A stretch of DNA of 56,873 nt from an uncultured Algibacter sp. (GTDB lineage: Bacteria; Bacteroidota; Bacteroidia; Flavobacteriales; Flavobacteriaceae), in assembly GCA_947502405.1 (NCBI GenBank), contig CANMZT010000019.1, forward strand, positions 1 through 56,873. The letters are read 5' to 3'. The position numbers and the translations under genes are program-made. The notes under the pieces were generated by a model, which saw nothing but the letters and a program-made list of their open reading frames with translations, did no database searches and was not told the DNA's origin. The stretch's first letter is position 1. Every line of letters begins with the position of its first letter. Positions 44,547 through 53,589 of this stretch are shown piece by piece.

Positions 44547-44554
44547 CAAATGTA
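44547..44554 (-). promoter_or_regulatory. -7 box TACATTTG of the receiver-manA operon
   Basis: A perfect TAnnTTTG match on the minus strand, 32 nt before the ATG at 44514. The 44606 direct-repeat unit lies 52 bp (31+21) from its outer edge. Confidence 0.55.
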
Positions 44555-44605
44555 CATTTGAAGGGTCTTCAAAAATTTAAATTTAGCTTAAGCAATATGT
44601 AAGTG

Positions 44606-44637
44606 TAGACGAATGGAAGTTTTGTGTAGATAAATAA
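44606..44637 (+). promoter_or_regulatory. Direct-repeat regulatory site 1 (21-bp period)
   Basis: TAGACGAATGG at 44606 and TAGATAAATAA at 44627, each preceded by TG, exactly 21 bp apart. It lies between divergent operons 44514 (minus) and 44700 (plus). Same motif as sites at 51952-52004 and 53947-53978. Confidence 0.65.
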
Positions 44638-44662
44638 AATTATACGCAGTAATTAAATTATT

Positions 44663-44670
44663 TATCTTTA
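44663..44670 (+). promoter_or_regulatory. Candidate -7 box TATCTTTA for 44700
   Basis: A 7-of-8 match to TAnnTTTG, 29 nt before the ATG at 44700 and 36 bp past the start of the second direct repeat. Confidence 0.4.
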
Positions 44671-44699
44671 CCCTGTAGCGATTACCGTTCAAAATAATA

Positions 44700-47600
44700 A
44701 TGAAAGAAACCTCAAATAAATACTTAATTGCAGCCTTACTTATTGGTATTGCGTTTCACGGTACTTCAATATTTTTTACACTAGAAACTACCTATGATGC
44801 TTTAATCCATTTGTTTTTTGCAGACCACTATGCAAATAGCTGGTTTGAACCTTGGAACTATAAGTGGTACACAGGATTTACAGTACAAAGTTACCCGCCC
44901 TTGGTTCATCAATCTATTGCAGCACTTTCGTTAATTGGTGGTTTAAAGTTTGGTATGTTTACCGTAGCCTTAATAAGTATTGTACTTTTTATTACTGGCG
45001 TATATCGTTTTTCGTTACTTATTACATCTCATAGAACAGTAGCTGGTTACGCTTCTATTTTGGCTGTGTTTTCATCCTCTTTTGTAGAAACACTACATGT
45101 GTTTGGACAATTACCAAGTATTATTGGTATTTCGGTTTTAATGCATGCCTTACCAGAAATTTACTTATGGCTAAAAACAGGACGCTATAAATACCTATTT
45201 ACATCACTCTCTTTAATTTCTGTTACGGTTACTTCGCATCATGTTACCCCTATATTCGGGATGATATTTTTTATTTTTCCATTAATAGGCATGGTTATTA
45301 TGGATGTGTCTAGAGAACAGGTCGATTCTGTAAAAGCGATTACCATAAAGGTGTTTATTAGTAGTTTCTTTAAACTTTTTAAACGCATTATAAGTTTTGG
45401 AATGCTATCCTTAGTTATTATAATAGGTTGTATTCTACCCTATTGGATAAACTCTAAAAACAACCCTATTACGCAAGTTCCTATTCCGCATGGGTCTAGA
45501 GATAATTTTTTAGAAGTTACCTCATCAGGCTTGGTGTTCTTTTTAATTCCTTGGGGCGTTTTACTTGTGCTATTACCTTATATATTCTATAGATATTACA
45601 GTAAGCGCTACTTGTTTTTTGGGCTCTCTATTACCATTCTTACTGTTTTGGGTACTGGAGGCACTACGTTTATTCCGCGTTTGTTTTTGGGCGAAACGGC
45701 TTTTAATATTCTAACATTAGACCGTTTTACATTATGGGCATCTATTATGTCTTTACCACTTTTTGGAGAATTTGTATATCGTTTTGTTGAAGGCGATTTA
45801 AAACAACTAATTCAAGATAAATTTGGTGCTATTTACCACCGATTAATTGGCGGCATACTTGCAGGTCTCTTTTTATTCATGACCATTTTTACAATGAGTC
45901 TCAGTTATTTTAGACCCTCGCAACCTCAGCAAATAAAAATGTTACCTATTATTAATTTCCTGAATCAAGACCAGCATGATAATTGGCGGTATATGACTTT
46001 AGGTTTTGGAGACCAAATGGCTTGGTTATCGGCACAAACCAAAGCCATGAGTGTTGATGGGAATTACCATTCTGCAAGACGTTTACCAGAATTAACAACC
46101 CGACCTATTGAACGTTTAGAGAATTCAAAATTTAAAGGGGTTGAAGGTATAGGCTCTTTGCAACAATTTTTAACCACGCCTGAAAAATATAATTTCAAAT
46201 ATATATTCTCAAATGATAAATTTTACGACCCTATTTTATATTTCTGCGGTTGGCAACGCTTACGGCAACTAGAAAATGGGATTCAAGTTTGGGAAAAGTT
46301 AAATGTACCACCAGTATCTTCTATTTTACCAAAAGAGGATGTTGCAAAATGGCTAAAAATACTTTGGGGCATTATGCCATTTTTAACCGTTATTATTGCT
46401 TTTATTTTAAATATCCAGATGCTTTGGGTCCATGCTCTAAAAACTAAAGTGAAAGCCATTCCTGAATTTTTAAAGTTTCAGAATAACTATACCAAATTTT
46501 CAAGTGGCGTACTTAAAATAACCCATATTTGGTCTGTCATTCTTGCTATAATTATCTTTTATGGTGGGTATATTTTCTATATAAAAAATGATTCACATCA
46601 TTCGCCAGAAAATGCATTATTAGCCTATTATGATGCCTTAGATTTTAAAGAATTTGAAACTGCGCATAGCCTTATAAACCCAGAAAGCAACTTACCTATT
46701 GCACAGTATATGTTAGAGATTTCGGTTACTGATGGATTATTAAGTTCTTACGCTAAATTAGATGCTATTGAAACTATAGTAACATCAAAAACAGATAGTT
46801 TAGCGACTGTAAAAGTGAACACCAAGTGGATTACGCCTTTAGAAAAAATAAGTAAAACGGATTATAAAACATTAACCAAACTAAAAGGTAAATGGTACGT
46901 AAATCCTGAAGATATTGATTTGGATTTACCTCCAGACCAATTGTATTCTGATAATGTTACTAAGTATTTTAATCAAGGTAGGCGACGCATAACCACAGAA
47001 CAAACCCACCACGAAGATGTTTTAAAACAACCCGTTTTAGAAATCTTATCAGCTAAACTAGTAAAACATAATGTCAGTTATGCATTAATTGGCGAGGTTC
47101 AAAATATAGATAATGTACCAGCAGATGTAGTTTTAAAAGGCACATTGTATAATGATGATAATAAAGAGTTAGCCACTTACAATGCTAAATATCACGTAAA
47201 GCATAAACTCATGCCTAAAGAAGTAAGCTCGTTTAAAATTAATTTTGAAGGTATTGCATGGTCCAAAACACAAGACTCTATTCCTAAAACATTTAACCCA
47301 GATGAATTCACACCTGTAGAATTTGAAGAACAACCCACCAAATTCAACTTACAAGTTGCAGGCAATGTTTCTGGTTCAGATTTATACAAAGGCACAACGT
47401 TGAGTGATTTAGATATTTCAGAAAAAAGCATAAGTGGAAAACTATTTAATTCTGGTTTAGAAGAAGTTACCATTCCGCAATTGTTATTCACGTATTATGA
47501 TGAAGACAAGACTATGCTTTGGGTAGATCATCAATTTATTGCAGAAGGCATCAGACAACAGCGTCAACAATCGTTTGATTATCCTATGCTTAAAAATGAC

Positions 47601-47789
47601 ACGATTCAAGTTATAAACGAGGATATGAAAAACTGTTTCGTAAACGGGTTACCAAATGTATCTATTTCTGATAAAGTCGTACCAAATAGAATTGAAAATC
47701 AAACACATACCGTTCTACAACCTATTGAAAGTGAAAATTATAGTTTTATAAAAATTGAAATAAATACCTATATAGGAAACCCTAATTAA
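44700..47789 (+). CDS. Large GT-C-like membrane protein (6-pyruvoyl-tetrahydropterin-synthase-related family)
   Basis: 1029 residues. The N-terminal two-thirds has about twelve membrane helices. The first outer loop TYDALIHLFFADHYANSWFE carries D33 and H37, in the position of the catalytic Asp of GT-C glycosyltransferases, and SYPPLVHQ follows. After a last helix (about 610-630) a periplasmic part contains an NTF2-like domain (about 636-742, PENALLAYYDALDFKEFETAH) and beta-rich domains to the end. It probably transfers a lipid-linked sugar on the periplasmic side or acts as polymerase (inference). First gene of a three-gene coupled run. Confidence 0.7.
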   Translation: MKETSNKYLIAALLIGIAFHGTSIFFTLETTYDALIHLFFADHYANSWFEPWNYKWYTGFTVQSYPPLVHQSIAALSLIGGLKFGMFTVALISIVLFITGVYRFSLLITSHRTVAGYASILAVFSSSFVETLHVFGQLPSIIGISVLMHALPEIYLWLKTGRYKYLFTSLSLISVTVTSHHVTPIFGMIFFIFPLIGMVIMDVSREQVDSVKAITIKVFISSFFKLFKRIISFGMLSLVIIIGCILPYWINSKNNPITQVPIPHGSRDNFLEVTSSGLVFFLIPWGVLLVLLPYIFYRYYSKRYLFFGLSITILTVLGTGGTTFIPRLFLGETAFNILTLDRFTLWASIMSLPLFGEFVYRFVEGDLKQLIQDKFGAIYHRLIGGILAGLFLFMTIFTMSLSYFRPSQPQQIKMLPIINFLNQDQHDNWRYMTLGFGDQMAWLSAQTKAMSVDGNYHSARRLPELTTRPIERLENSKFKGVEGIGSLQQFLTTPEKYNFKYIFSNDKFYDPILYFCGWQRLRQLENGIQVWEKLNVPPVSSILPKEDVAKWLKILWGIMPFLTVIIAFILNIQMLWVHALKTKVKAIPEFLKFQNNYTKFSSGVLKITHIWSVILAIIIFYGGYIFYIKNDSHHSPENALLAYYDALDFKEFETAHSLINPESNLPIAQYMLEISVTDGLLSSYAKLDAIETIVTSKTDSLATVKVNTKWITPLEKISKTDYKTLTKLKGKWYVNPEDIDLDLPPDQLYSDNVTKYFNQGRRRITTEQTHHEDVLKQPVLEILSAKLVKHNVSYALIGEVQNIDNVPADVVLKGTLYNDDNKELATYNAKYHVKHKLMPKEVSSFKINFEGIAWSKTQDSIPKTFNPDEFTPVEFEEQPTKFNLQVAGNVSGSDLYKGTTLSDLDISEKSISGKLFNSGLEEVTIPQLLFTYYDEDKTMLWVDHQFIAEGIRQQRQQSFDYPMLKNDTIQVINEDMKNCFVNGLPNVSISDKVVPNRIENQTHTVLQPIESENYSFIKIEINTYIGNPN

Positions 47790-48991
47790 TGATATTGAAA
47801 CACACATATTTGCTTCTTTTTGGATGGATGGTTTTACTATCAGTGCCTTCCTATGGCAATAATGGAACTATAGAATTGATTACTAAAACCACCGAATTTG
47901 AAGCTGGTCAAGCTATTACTTTAAAATTTTCAAATACTGATAACGCGACACCAAGTTTGTACGTAAGCAACAGCTATGGCGCTACTTTAATTAAACCCGA
48001 AAAAGATTCAGGAATTCTAAATTATCTAATCCCACAATCTATAAGTAACAAAACAGGCGTTGTACATTGGAAATTGTTAGCAAATAATTCGCTTTCTGGG
48101 GCATTCTCCGTCATATCTAAACAAAAAGCGACATCTATAGAAACGTACTTAGGGCCACCAAGTATCCAAGCTGGCGGAACAGATTACTCCATGCTTGTTG
48201 TTATCCCCACAGATTATTTAGATAATCCTTTAGCTGATAGCACCAAGGTTATCGTAAAACATCAGTTTTTAGACAATCAGAATAAAGAAGTCGTTCTTAT
48301 GAATCATAGAATCGCTTATAAAAACATCTATTCAGAACCCAAAACTGGTCGGATTTTAGTGTCATCAGAATGTTTGGAATTCAATTCTAAAGAATACACA
48401 GTTAATGTGCTACCTGCCATACCAACCGATTTTGATATTTCATATAGTAGAAATCATGATTATGCAGATGGCAATCAAATTACCACATTTTCTACGTCAA
48501 TCATTAAAGATCAATACGGTAACTTAGTGAGCGATGGCACCTATGTTGATTTTTTTATCACAAACCGTTCAAACCATATTTTAAAAACTTCTGGAACAAC
48601 CATAAATGGTATCGCCTATGCTAAAATGATTCATCCAGACCATGAAGACCAATGGAGCGTTAAAGCCTTTATAGAAGGTATGGCAGAAAGTAAACCCATT
48701 CAACTGGCATACAAAGCAATCATCTCAGATTTCAACGTGCAATTTTCAGAAAATTCTAGAACGGTAACCATTGGCCCTTTACAAAGTTTTATGCATCAAA
48801 TGGTGCCCGATGGTTTGGAAGTATCGCTTTCAGTTTTTCAAAATGACATAAAATTAAAGACACTTACCAAGAGTGCTTTTGAAGGTTATGCCACTTTTAA
48901 ATTAGATACCAACAACTTCCCTAGTGATAACTATACGCTTAAAATTGAAACTGCTGGTGTACAGAAAACATATACGAATGTAAAGCTATGA
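47789..48991 (+). CDS. Periplasmic Ig-like (Big-1/invasin-like) protein
   Basis: 400 residues with a signal peptide (1-23, VPSYGN), then beta-sandwich domains. The clearest is about 230-300 with IIKDQYGNLVSDGTYVDFF and GTTINGIAYAKM, the bacterial Ig-like domain 1 pattern. No enzymatic motif or membrane anchor beyond the signal. It overlaps the previous stop by 1 bp (TAATG) and the next gene by 4 bp (ATGA), so it is made stoichiometrically with the GT-C-like protein and the glycosidase; it may scaffold them. Confidence 0.7.
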   Translation: MILKHTYLLLFGWMVLLSVPSYGNNGTIELITKTTEFEAGQAITLKFSNTDNATPSLYVSNSYGATLIKPEKDSGILNYLIPQSISNKTGVVHWKLLANNSLSGAFSVISKQKATSIETYLGPPSIQAGGTDYSMLVVIPTDYLDNPLADSTKVIVKHQFLDNQNKEVVLMNHRIAYKNIYSEPKTGRILVSSECLEFNSKEYTVNVLPAIPTDFDISYSRNHDYADGNQITTFSTSIIKDQYGNLVSDGTYVDFFITNRSNHILKTSGTTINGIAYAKMIHPDHEDQWSVKAFIEGMAESKPIQLAYKAIISDFNVQFSENSRTVTIGPLQSFMHQMVPDGLEVSLSVFQNDIKLKTLTKSAFEGYATFKLDTNNFPSDNYTLKIETAGVQKTYTNVKL

Positions 48992-50505
48992 CAGGTATAA
49001 ATAAAAACATATTACGTAGTGTTTTAGTGCTGTCATACATCGCTATTATTGCTTTGGTGCTATTTGGCATTGGCAGTTTATACAGCTATTTAAACACGGG
49101 TGCAGATAGAAGTACCATGTTGCATACCGAAATTAAAAAGATAGACCAATACTTACCAAAGCTGGAATGGGCACCTTTAAACAATGAAGGCAGACCTATG
49201 GATGAACAAACTTTAAATGCGTTACAAAATGATTATTTAGATGCGTGGTATGTGCAACATGTAGCCTATAAAACCAATACACTCGCAGGCATTGAAGATT
49301 ATTATACCGAAAGTGCTAGAGAAAATATTAGTGCCCTTGTAGCTGAAAACAAACCAAAACATATTGCTATTGAAGGCACAACACTAGAGCACCATCTCAC
49401 GCTTGATTTTTTTAGTGAGGATGGGCAATTGGCAGTTGTTACTGATAAAAATGTTATTGAATTTAAACGTGTTTTTGAAAATGACACGCTTCTCTTAGAA
49501 ACTACAGAACAATCAACCTATAAAATCATTTTTCTTTTAGAAGACGGCTTTTGGCGTATTCGACATAAGATAAAGGAAGTAAGTAAAGCTTATAAAACCA
49601 AATTTGGGCCTGCTAATACTGAAGTTACAGAAATTAAGGGTATTAACTATTATCCGCAGGCGTCGCCTTGGGATATGTATGGCGATAAATTTGATGCTTC
49701 GATTATAGCTAAAGATTTTAAAATTATAAAAGATGCTGGTTTAAATTCAATACGGATTTTTGTGCCATATGAAGATTTTGGTAAAGCAAATGTAAAAGCT
49801 GAAAAACTAACAAAACTCAAAACCGTTTTGGATTTAGCTGAAGCTGAAAACTTAAAAGTTGTCATCACACTATTCGATTTTTATGGCGATTATTCGGTTT
49901 TAAACTGGACACTAAATCAACATCACGCAAAAACTATCGTAAAGGCAGTCAAAGATTATCCTGCGCTTTTAGCTTGGGATATTAAGAACGAACCCAATTT
50001 AGATTTTAAATCACGAACAAAAGCATTAGTTCTTGCTTGGTTAGATAATATGATTGCTTTAGTAAAATCTACAGATACTAAACACCCCGTTACCATTGGT
50101 TGGTCTAATGCTGAAAGCGCTACGATATTAAAAGACGAACTAGACTTTATTAGTTTTCATTATTATGAAGATTTGGAGGATTTAGAAGACACTTACAAAA
50201 ACTTAAAATTAGAAATTACAAATAAACCTATTGCTATCACAGAGTTTGGTATGTCCTCTAATAGAGGATTATGGCATCCTTTTGGAAATTCAGAAGACGA
50301 TCAAGCCGCGTATTATAAGCAAGCTCAAGCACTGTTTAAATCGTATCACATGCCGTTTATGTCATGGACGCTTTACGACTTTACTAAAATACCAAAGGAA
50401 GTCGTTGGACGACTTCCTTGGAGAAAACAGACTCAAGAGCATTTTGGATTTATTAACCAAAACGGAGAGACTAAGCCTGCTTTTAAATATATTTCTAAAG
50501 AATAA
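48988..50505 (+). CDS. Membrane-anchored GH5-like glycoside hydrolase
   Basis: 505 residues. One N-terminal helix (about 10-34) anchors it with the rest outside. An NTF2-like region (about 80-197, LDAWYVQHVAYKTN to GFWRIRHKIKE) is followed by a TIM-barrel glycosidase from 213. Acid/base Glu is E335 in AWDIKNEPN and the nucleophile E419 in AITEFGMS, the GH5/clan A pair; SIRIFVPYEDF and ISFHYYEDL are other barrel strands. In synthase-type exopolysaccharide systems a periplasmic hydrolase trims or clears polymer; the same role is inferred here. Confidence 0.82.
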   Translation: MTGINKNILRSVLVLSYIAIIALVLFGIGSLYSYLNTGADRSTMLHTEIKKIDQYLPKLEWAPLNNEGRPMDEQTLNALQNDYLDAWYVQHVAYKTNTLAGIEDYYTESARENISALVAENKPKHIAIEGTTLEHHLTLDFFSEDGQLAVVTDKNVIEFKRVFENDTLLLETTEQSTYKIIFLLEDGFWRIRHKIKEVSKAYKTKFGPANTEVTEIKGINYYPQASPWDMYGDKFDASIIAKDFKIIKDAGLNSIRIFVPYEDFGKANVKAEKLTKLKTVLDLAEAENLKVVITLFDFYGDYSVLNWTLNQHHAKTIVKAVKDYPALLAWDIKNEPNLDFKSRTKALVLAWLDNMIALVKSTDTKHPVTIGWSNAESATILKDELDFISFHYYEDLEDLEDTYKNLKLEITNKPIAITEFGMSSNRGLWHPFGNSEDDQAAYYKQAQALFKSYHMPFMSWTLYDFTKIPKEVVGRLPWRKQTQEHFGFINQNGETKPAFKYISKE

Positions 50506-50535
50506 AATTTAATAGTTTTATAATTGATAGTTCCA

Positions 50536-50627
50536 TGTCATTCCGAACGAAGTATAAGGAGGAATCTTATCTTATGCGATTTCTCGTCGTTCATACTTCA
50601 CTCCTTCGAAATGACATATCGCTGTTT
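50536..50627. repeat. Long inverted family C element between convergent genes
   Basis: Begins TGTCATTCCGAACGAAGTAT and ends TCCTTCGAAATGACA; the two halves pair over much of their length. It lies between the glycosidase gene (ends 50505) and the GT4 gene (ends 50660) and probably acts as a two-way terminator. Confidence 0.6.
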
Positions 50628-50659
50628 CTTTAAAAAAACTACTTACTACCACTGGCAAA

Positions 50660-51877
50660 CTAAAGTATAGCTTCATTAGTGTGTATGGTTTCCACTGAAG
50701 ATTTTTTATCAATTATCGCTTCAAATGTATTGATATACATCTCTGCAATTCTAGCCATTGGGTATGCCGTAGCGGCTTTATAATTTGCTTTTTCAAGTGA
50801 TACACGGTATGCGTTATCTTCTAAAATTTTCTGTAATGCAATAGCTAAACTACTTGGGCTTTCGGCATCAAAAAACTCACCTCTATAGCCTTCATCTTGC
50901 ACTAACAAAGCTAAATCGCCTAAATCTGGCATCACTACCGCTTTACCATAACTTCCTGCTTGATGCAGTACCCCTGAACTTCCAGTAGTTGATGTATATG
51001 GAAATACTACAACCGCACTTTCTTTAAATATCTTAGGCACATCGGCTTCAGCAACATATCCAGTAAATGTTAAGCCTTTTACATGACTATATTTTTGCTG
51101 TACACTTTCTAAATATCCAGGAGTATTAGGGTTATCGGTTCCCGCAATTACTATTTCCATATTCAAATCAGATGTTTCTCTGATCATTTCTACGGCTTCA
51201 ATCATACCCTCAACTTTCTTATAAGTCCCAAATTTCCCAAAGGTCATTATTTTAAAAGGTTCCAAAGGTGTTTCGTAATTGGGTTCTTCAAGAATTTCAA
51301 ACGTGCCATGAGGTATTAATTTCACATTAGTCGCATTATATTTTTTACTTAAAATATCCACATATTTTTGCATGGTTACCGCAACCGTATCAGCTTGTAG
51401 AATCAATCGCGTTAATGTACTTCCAATAAATCCGTAGATCTTTTGCATAATTTTGTTACTTGTAAACCCTGCACTTCCTAAATCTACTTCCTCCATGATA
51501 TTATGAAGCAATACAATGTTTGGAATCTTTTTTAGCTTACAAACTAGTGGCAACATTAAACCTAATGCAGCAGCTACTTTTTTATCGCCAAACTTCATAA
51601 ACTGCAAATTGAATAATACCGCATCTGGTTGTTCTTGATTGATAGCCTTTGTAACATTCACAATGTTTAAATAGCTATTAAATGTCCAACATTCTTTTAC
51701 AGTAATTTTACATCCATCTTCTGTAAAGTTGATGTCTTTTTTGCCTTCAGTAGTATCGGTAAGTAATACTAATTCTGTAATATGTTCTTTTTGTCTGAAG
51801 TGTTTTACTAAGTGGTATGCATATTCATTTAAAGTGACTTTACTTGGAGGATATGCTGTAACGATTGCTAATTTCAT
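50660..51877 (-). CDS. Glycosyltransferase family 4 of the exopolysaccharide locus
   Basis: 405-residue GT-B enzyme. It starts MKLAIVTAYPPSKVTLNEYA (glycine-poor donor loop). The C-terminal half has FKIMTFGKFGTYKKVEGMIEA and VVVFPYTSTTGSSGVLHQA followed by GKAVVMPDLGDL. This last block is the alternative form of the E-x7-E site (TTGSSGV in place of the first Glu), as in a GT4 subgroup with P-Y-x-S/T-x-T-x-S-G. No signal or helix, so cytoplasmic. Single-gene unit with direct-repeat site 2 upstream. The leader AAAAACTCAAATC is shared with the receiver-GT2 gene. Confidence 0.85.
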   Translation of the reverse strand: MKLAIVTAYPPSKVTLNEYAYHLVKHFRQKEHITELVLLTDTTEGKKDINFTEDGCKITVKECWTFNSYLNIVNVTKAINQEQPDAVLFNLQFMKFGDKKVAAALGLMLPLVCKLKKIPNIVLLHNIMEEVDLGSAGFTSNKIMQKIYGFIGSTLTRLILQADTVAVTMQKYVDILSKKYNATNVKLIPHGTFEILEEPNYETPLEPFKIMTFGKFGTYKKVEGMIEAVEMIRETSDLNMEIVIAGTDNPNTPGYLESVQQKYSHVKGLTFTGYVAEADVPKIFKESAVVVFPYTSTTGSSGVLHQAGSYGKAVVMPDLGDLALLVQDEGYRGEFFDAESPSSLAIALQKILEDNAYRVSLEKANYKAATAYPMARIAEMYINTFEAIIDKKSSVETIHTNEAIL

Positions 51878-51913
51878 AATGATTTGAGTTTTTATTATTT
51901 GTTATTTACACTA

Positions 51914-51921
51914 CAAATTTG
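51914..51921 (-). promoter_or_regulatory. Candidate -7 box CAAATTTG of the GT4 gene
   Basis: On the minus strand this reads CAAATTTGTAG, a 7-of-8 match to TAnnTTTG. The first direct repeat starts exactly 31 bp from its outer edge. Confidence 0.4.
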
Positions 51922-51951
51922 CGGTATATTTTAAACTAAAACGGGTATTCT

Positions 51952-52004
51952 TAGACGGTTGGAATTTTACTGTAGATGAATGGTAAATTACTTTAGATTA
52001 AGCT
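51952..52004 (+). promoter_or_regulatory. Direct-repeat regulatory site 2 (three units, 21-bp period)
   Basis: TAGACGGTTGG at 51952, TAGATGAATGG at 51973 and TAGATTAAGCT at 51994; both spacings are exactly 21 bp. Located upstream of the minus-strand GT4 gene. Confidence 0.7.
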
Positions 52005-52032
52005 AAATTTTGATGTATTGGTTAACTCTTAT

Positions 52033-52280
52033 GTGATGTCTCCTATCGTCGACATGACTAACATTGTTTAATTTACACGCTTGAGTCATTTCGACAGAGC
52101 GATTCCGATAGTAATCGGGAGGGCGACGAGAAATCATATTATTTATAAGTGATATTCAATAAGCGCATATTCAGATGTGATGTCTCCTATCGTCGACATG
52201 ACTAAAGCTATTTTTTCACAAGACGTGGTCATTTCAACAGAACGTTTCCGATAGTGATAACTAAAGCAACGAACAATCAT
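52033..52280 (+). repeat. Two direct copies of a composite family C element
   Basis: GTGATGTCTCCTATCGTCGA starts at 52033 and again at 52177 (144-bp offset). Each copy continues into CATGACTA, then a GTCATTTC-type unit with a CCGATAGT block; the second copy is degenerate at its end. With regulatory site 2 this accounts for most of the 427-bp gap 51878-52304. Confidence 0.6.
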
Positions 52281-52304
52281 ACAAAATAGTTTGAATTTTT
52301 TCTG

Positions 52305-53555
52305 TTAAGATGCCTTTGAAGATTTAGAATCTAACTTAAAAAACACAACCTGAATTATTAAAAGTAATGCCATAGCCACAATTTGTACATGAACCACTTG
52401 TGCTAAACTATCGTGAAAAAAGACTACTAAGAAAACTTGAAGCATCCCAAACACACCCGATATAACTACAGGTATATATTTATCTAAAGACAAGTAGTAG
52501 TAAGCAAAAATGTTAGATATAGCAAACATAGACGTTGCAATAGCATATTTCCATAATAATGGCGCCATAGCTATATAACTATCTCCAAAAAGCAGTGTAA
52601 TAATAGTCTCTGGAAAACTTAAGCAAACCACTATAATACTCATTGAAATAGCTGCTATATACCCGATATACTTAAAAAGTATTGGAGCAGTTTCTTTACC
52701 TTCTTTTTTGAGTTGAATTACAGTAGGCAACAACAACATGACAAACATCCAAGCGATGAAGTAAACTATTCTGCCAATTAAGGCTAAAGATGCATACAAA
52801 CCAGCCTCGTAAGACTCAAAGTAATGTTTTACTAAAAGAATATCGCTATTATTTATTATGATTTGTGTGAGTTCATAAAATGCAGTTATTATAAAGAAAC
52901 TTTTTATTTCTTTTGAATGTGTTTTACTTAATACCAATGCTTTTTTTGGAATGATACTTGGGAATTTAAAAGGAATCAACCCAAATACAAATGATGCTAG
53001 AATACCAACCGCAATAACAACTGACGATTGGATATCGAAAATTAAAATAAGTCCAAGGGTAATTACCAATCTGCTTAACATTTCGCCTTGATACGTTATA
53101 GATAAGGCTTTAAAAGCCTTTTTACCTTGAAAAACGCCTCTATTTACACTCATTAAAAAATAAAGCGGTACACCACAACCAAAAACGATAAACATATTTG
53201 AAGATGATGTATTAAATAGGCTTTGCAATTGGTTTGTAAACATTATAATGAGTATTCCCATTAAAATCCCAACCAAAAGTGCATTTTTATAAACTTTAGA
53301 AATAAAACTTTTAAACACTTCATTTTCAAAAAGTACTGAGAATTTTGCGGTAACTAATTGAAATGTCATGGCTGCAAAACTTAATACCAATAAAAAAGTG
53401 ATAAGTACAGCCGCATCTGCAAATTGCGCAGGTCCTAATAATCTACCAAGAATTAAATTATATAAATAATTCCCGCCATTTACTGCCAAAACACTTAACA
53501 TAAATAATTGCTCTGGTGTTAATTTTCTAGATTTTAAAGTGGCTATAATTTGCAT
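52305..53555 (-). CDS. Polysaccharide flippase (MOP superfamily) of the exopolysaccharide locus
   Basis: 416 residues with about 12 membrane helices. Family traits: N-terminal LILGRLLGPAQFADAAVLI, mid SVNRGVFQGKKAFKALS, and DILLVKHYFESYEAGLYASLALIGRIVYF. It is unlike the two tandem Wzx proteins at 25678-28366, which start with another signature. It probably moves lipid-linked sugars or polymer across the inner membrane for the TPR-barrel export protein (inference). It follows the STAS gene by 34 nt; the leader AAAACTGAAGTC before its ATG resembles those of the receiver-GT2 and GT4 genes. Confidence 0.86.
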   Translation of the reverse strand: MQIIATLKSRKLTPEQLFMLSVLAVNGGNYLYNLILGRLLGPAQFADAAVLITFLLVLSFAAMTFQLVTAKFSVLFENEVFKSFISKVYKNALLVGILMGILIIMFTNQLQSLFNTSSSNMFIVFGCGVPLYFLMSVNRGVFQGKKAFKALSITYQGEMLSRLVITLGLILIFDIQSSVVIAVGILASFVFGLIPFKFPSIIPKKALVLSKTHSKEIKSFFIITAFYELTQIIINNSDILLVKHYFESYEAGLYASLALIGRIVYFIAWMFVMLLLPTVIQLKKEGKETAPILFKYIGYIAAISMSIIVVCLSFPETIITLLFGDSYIAMAPLLWKYAIATSMFAISNIFAYYYLSLDKYIPVVISGVFGMLQVFLVVFFHDSLAQVVHVQIVAMALLLIIQVVFFKLDSKSSKAS

Positions 53556-53589
53556 GACTTCAGTTTTAAAATTTAATTACTTTTTTAAA

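Noticed and set aside
52033-52280. Possible CRISPR array
   Set aside because: Only two unequal copies at 144-bp offset, no short regular repeat-spacer structure and no cas genes.
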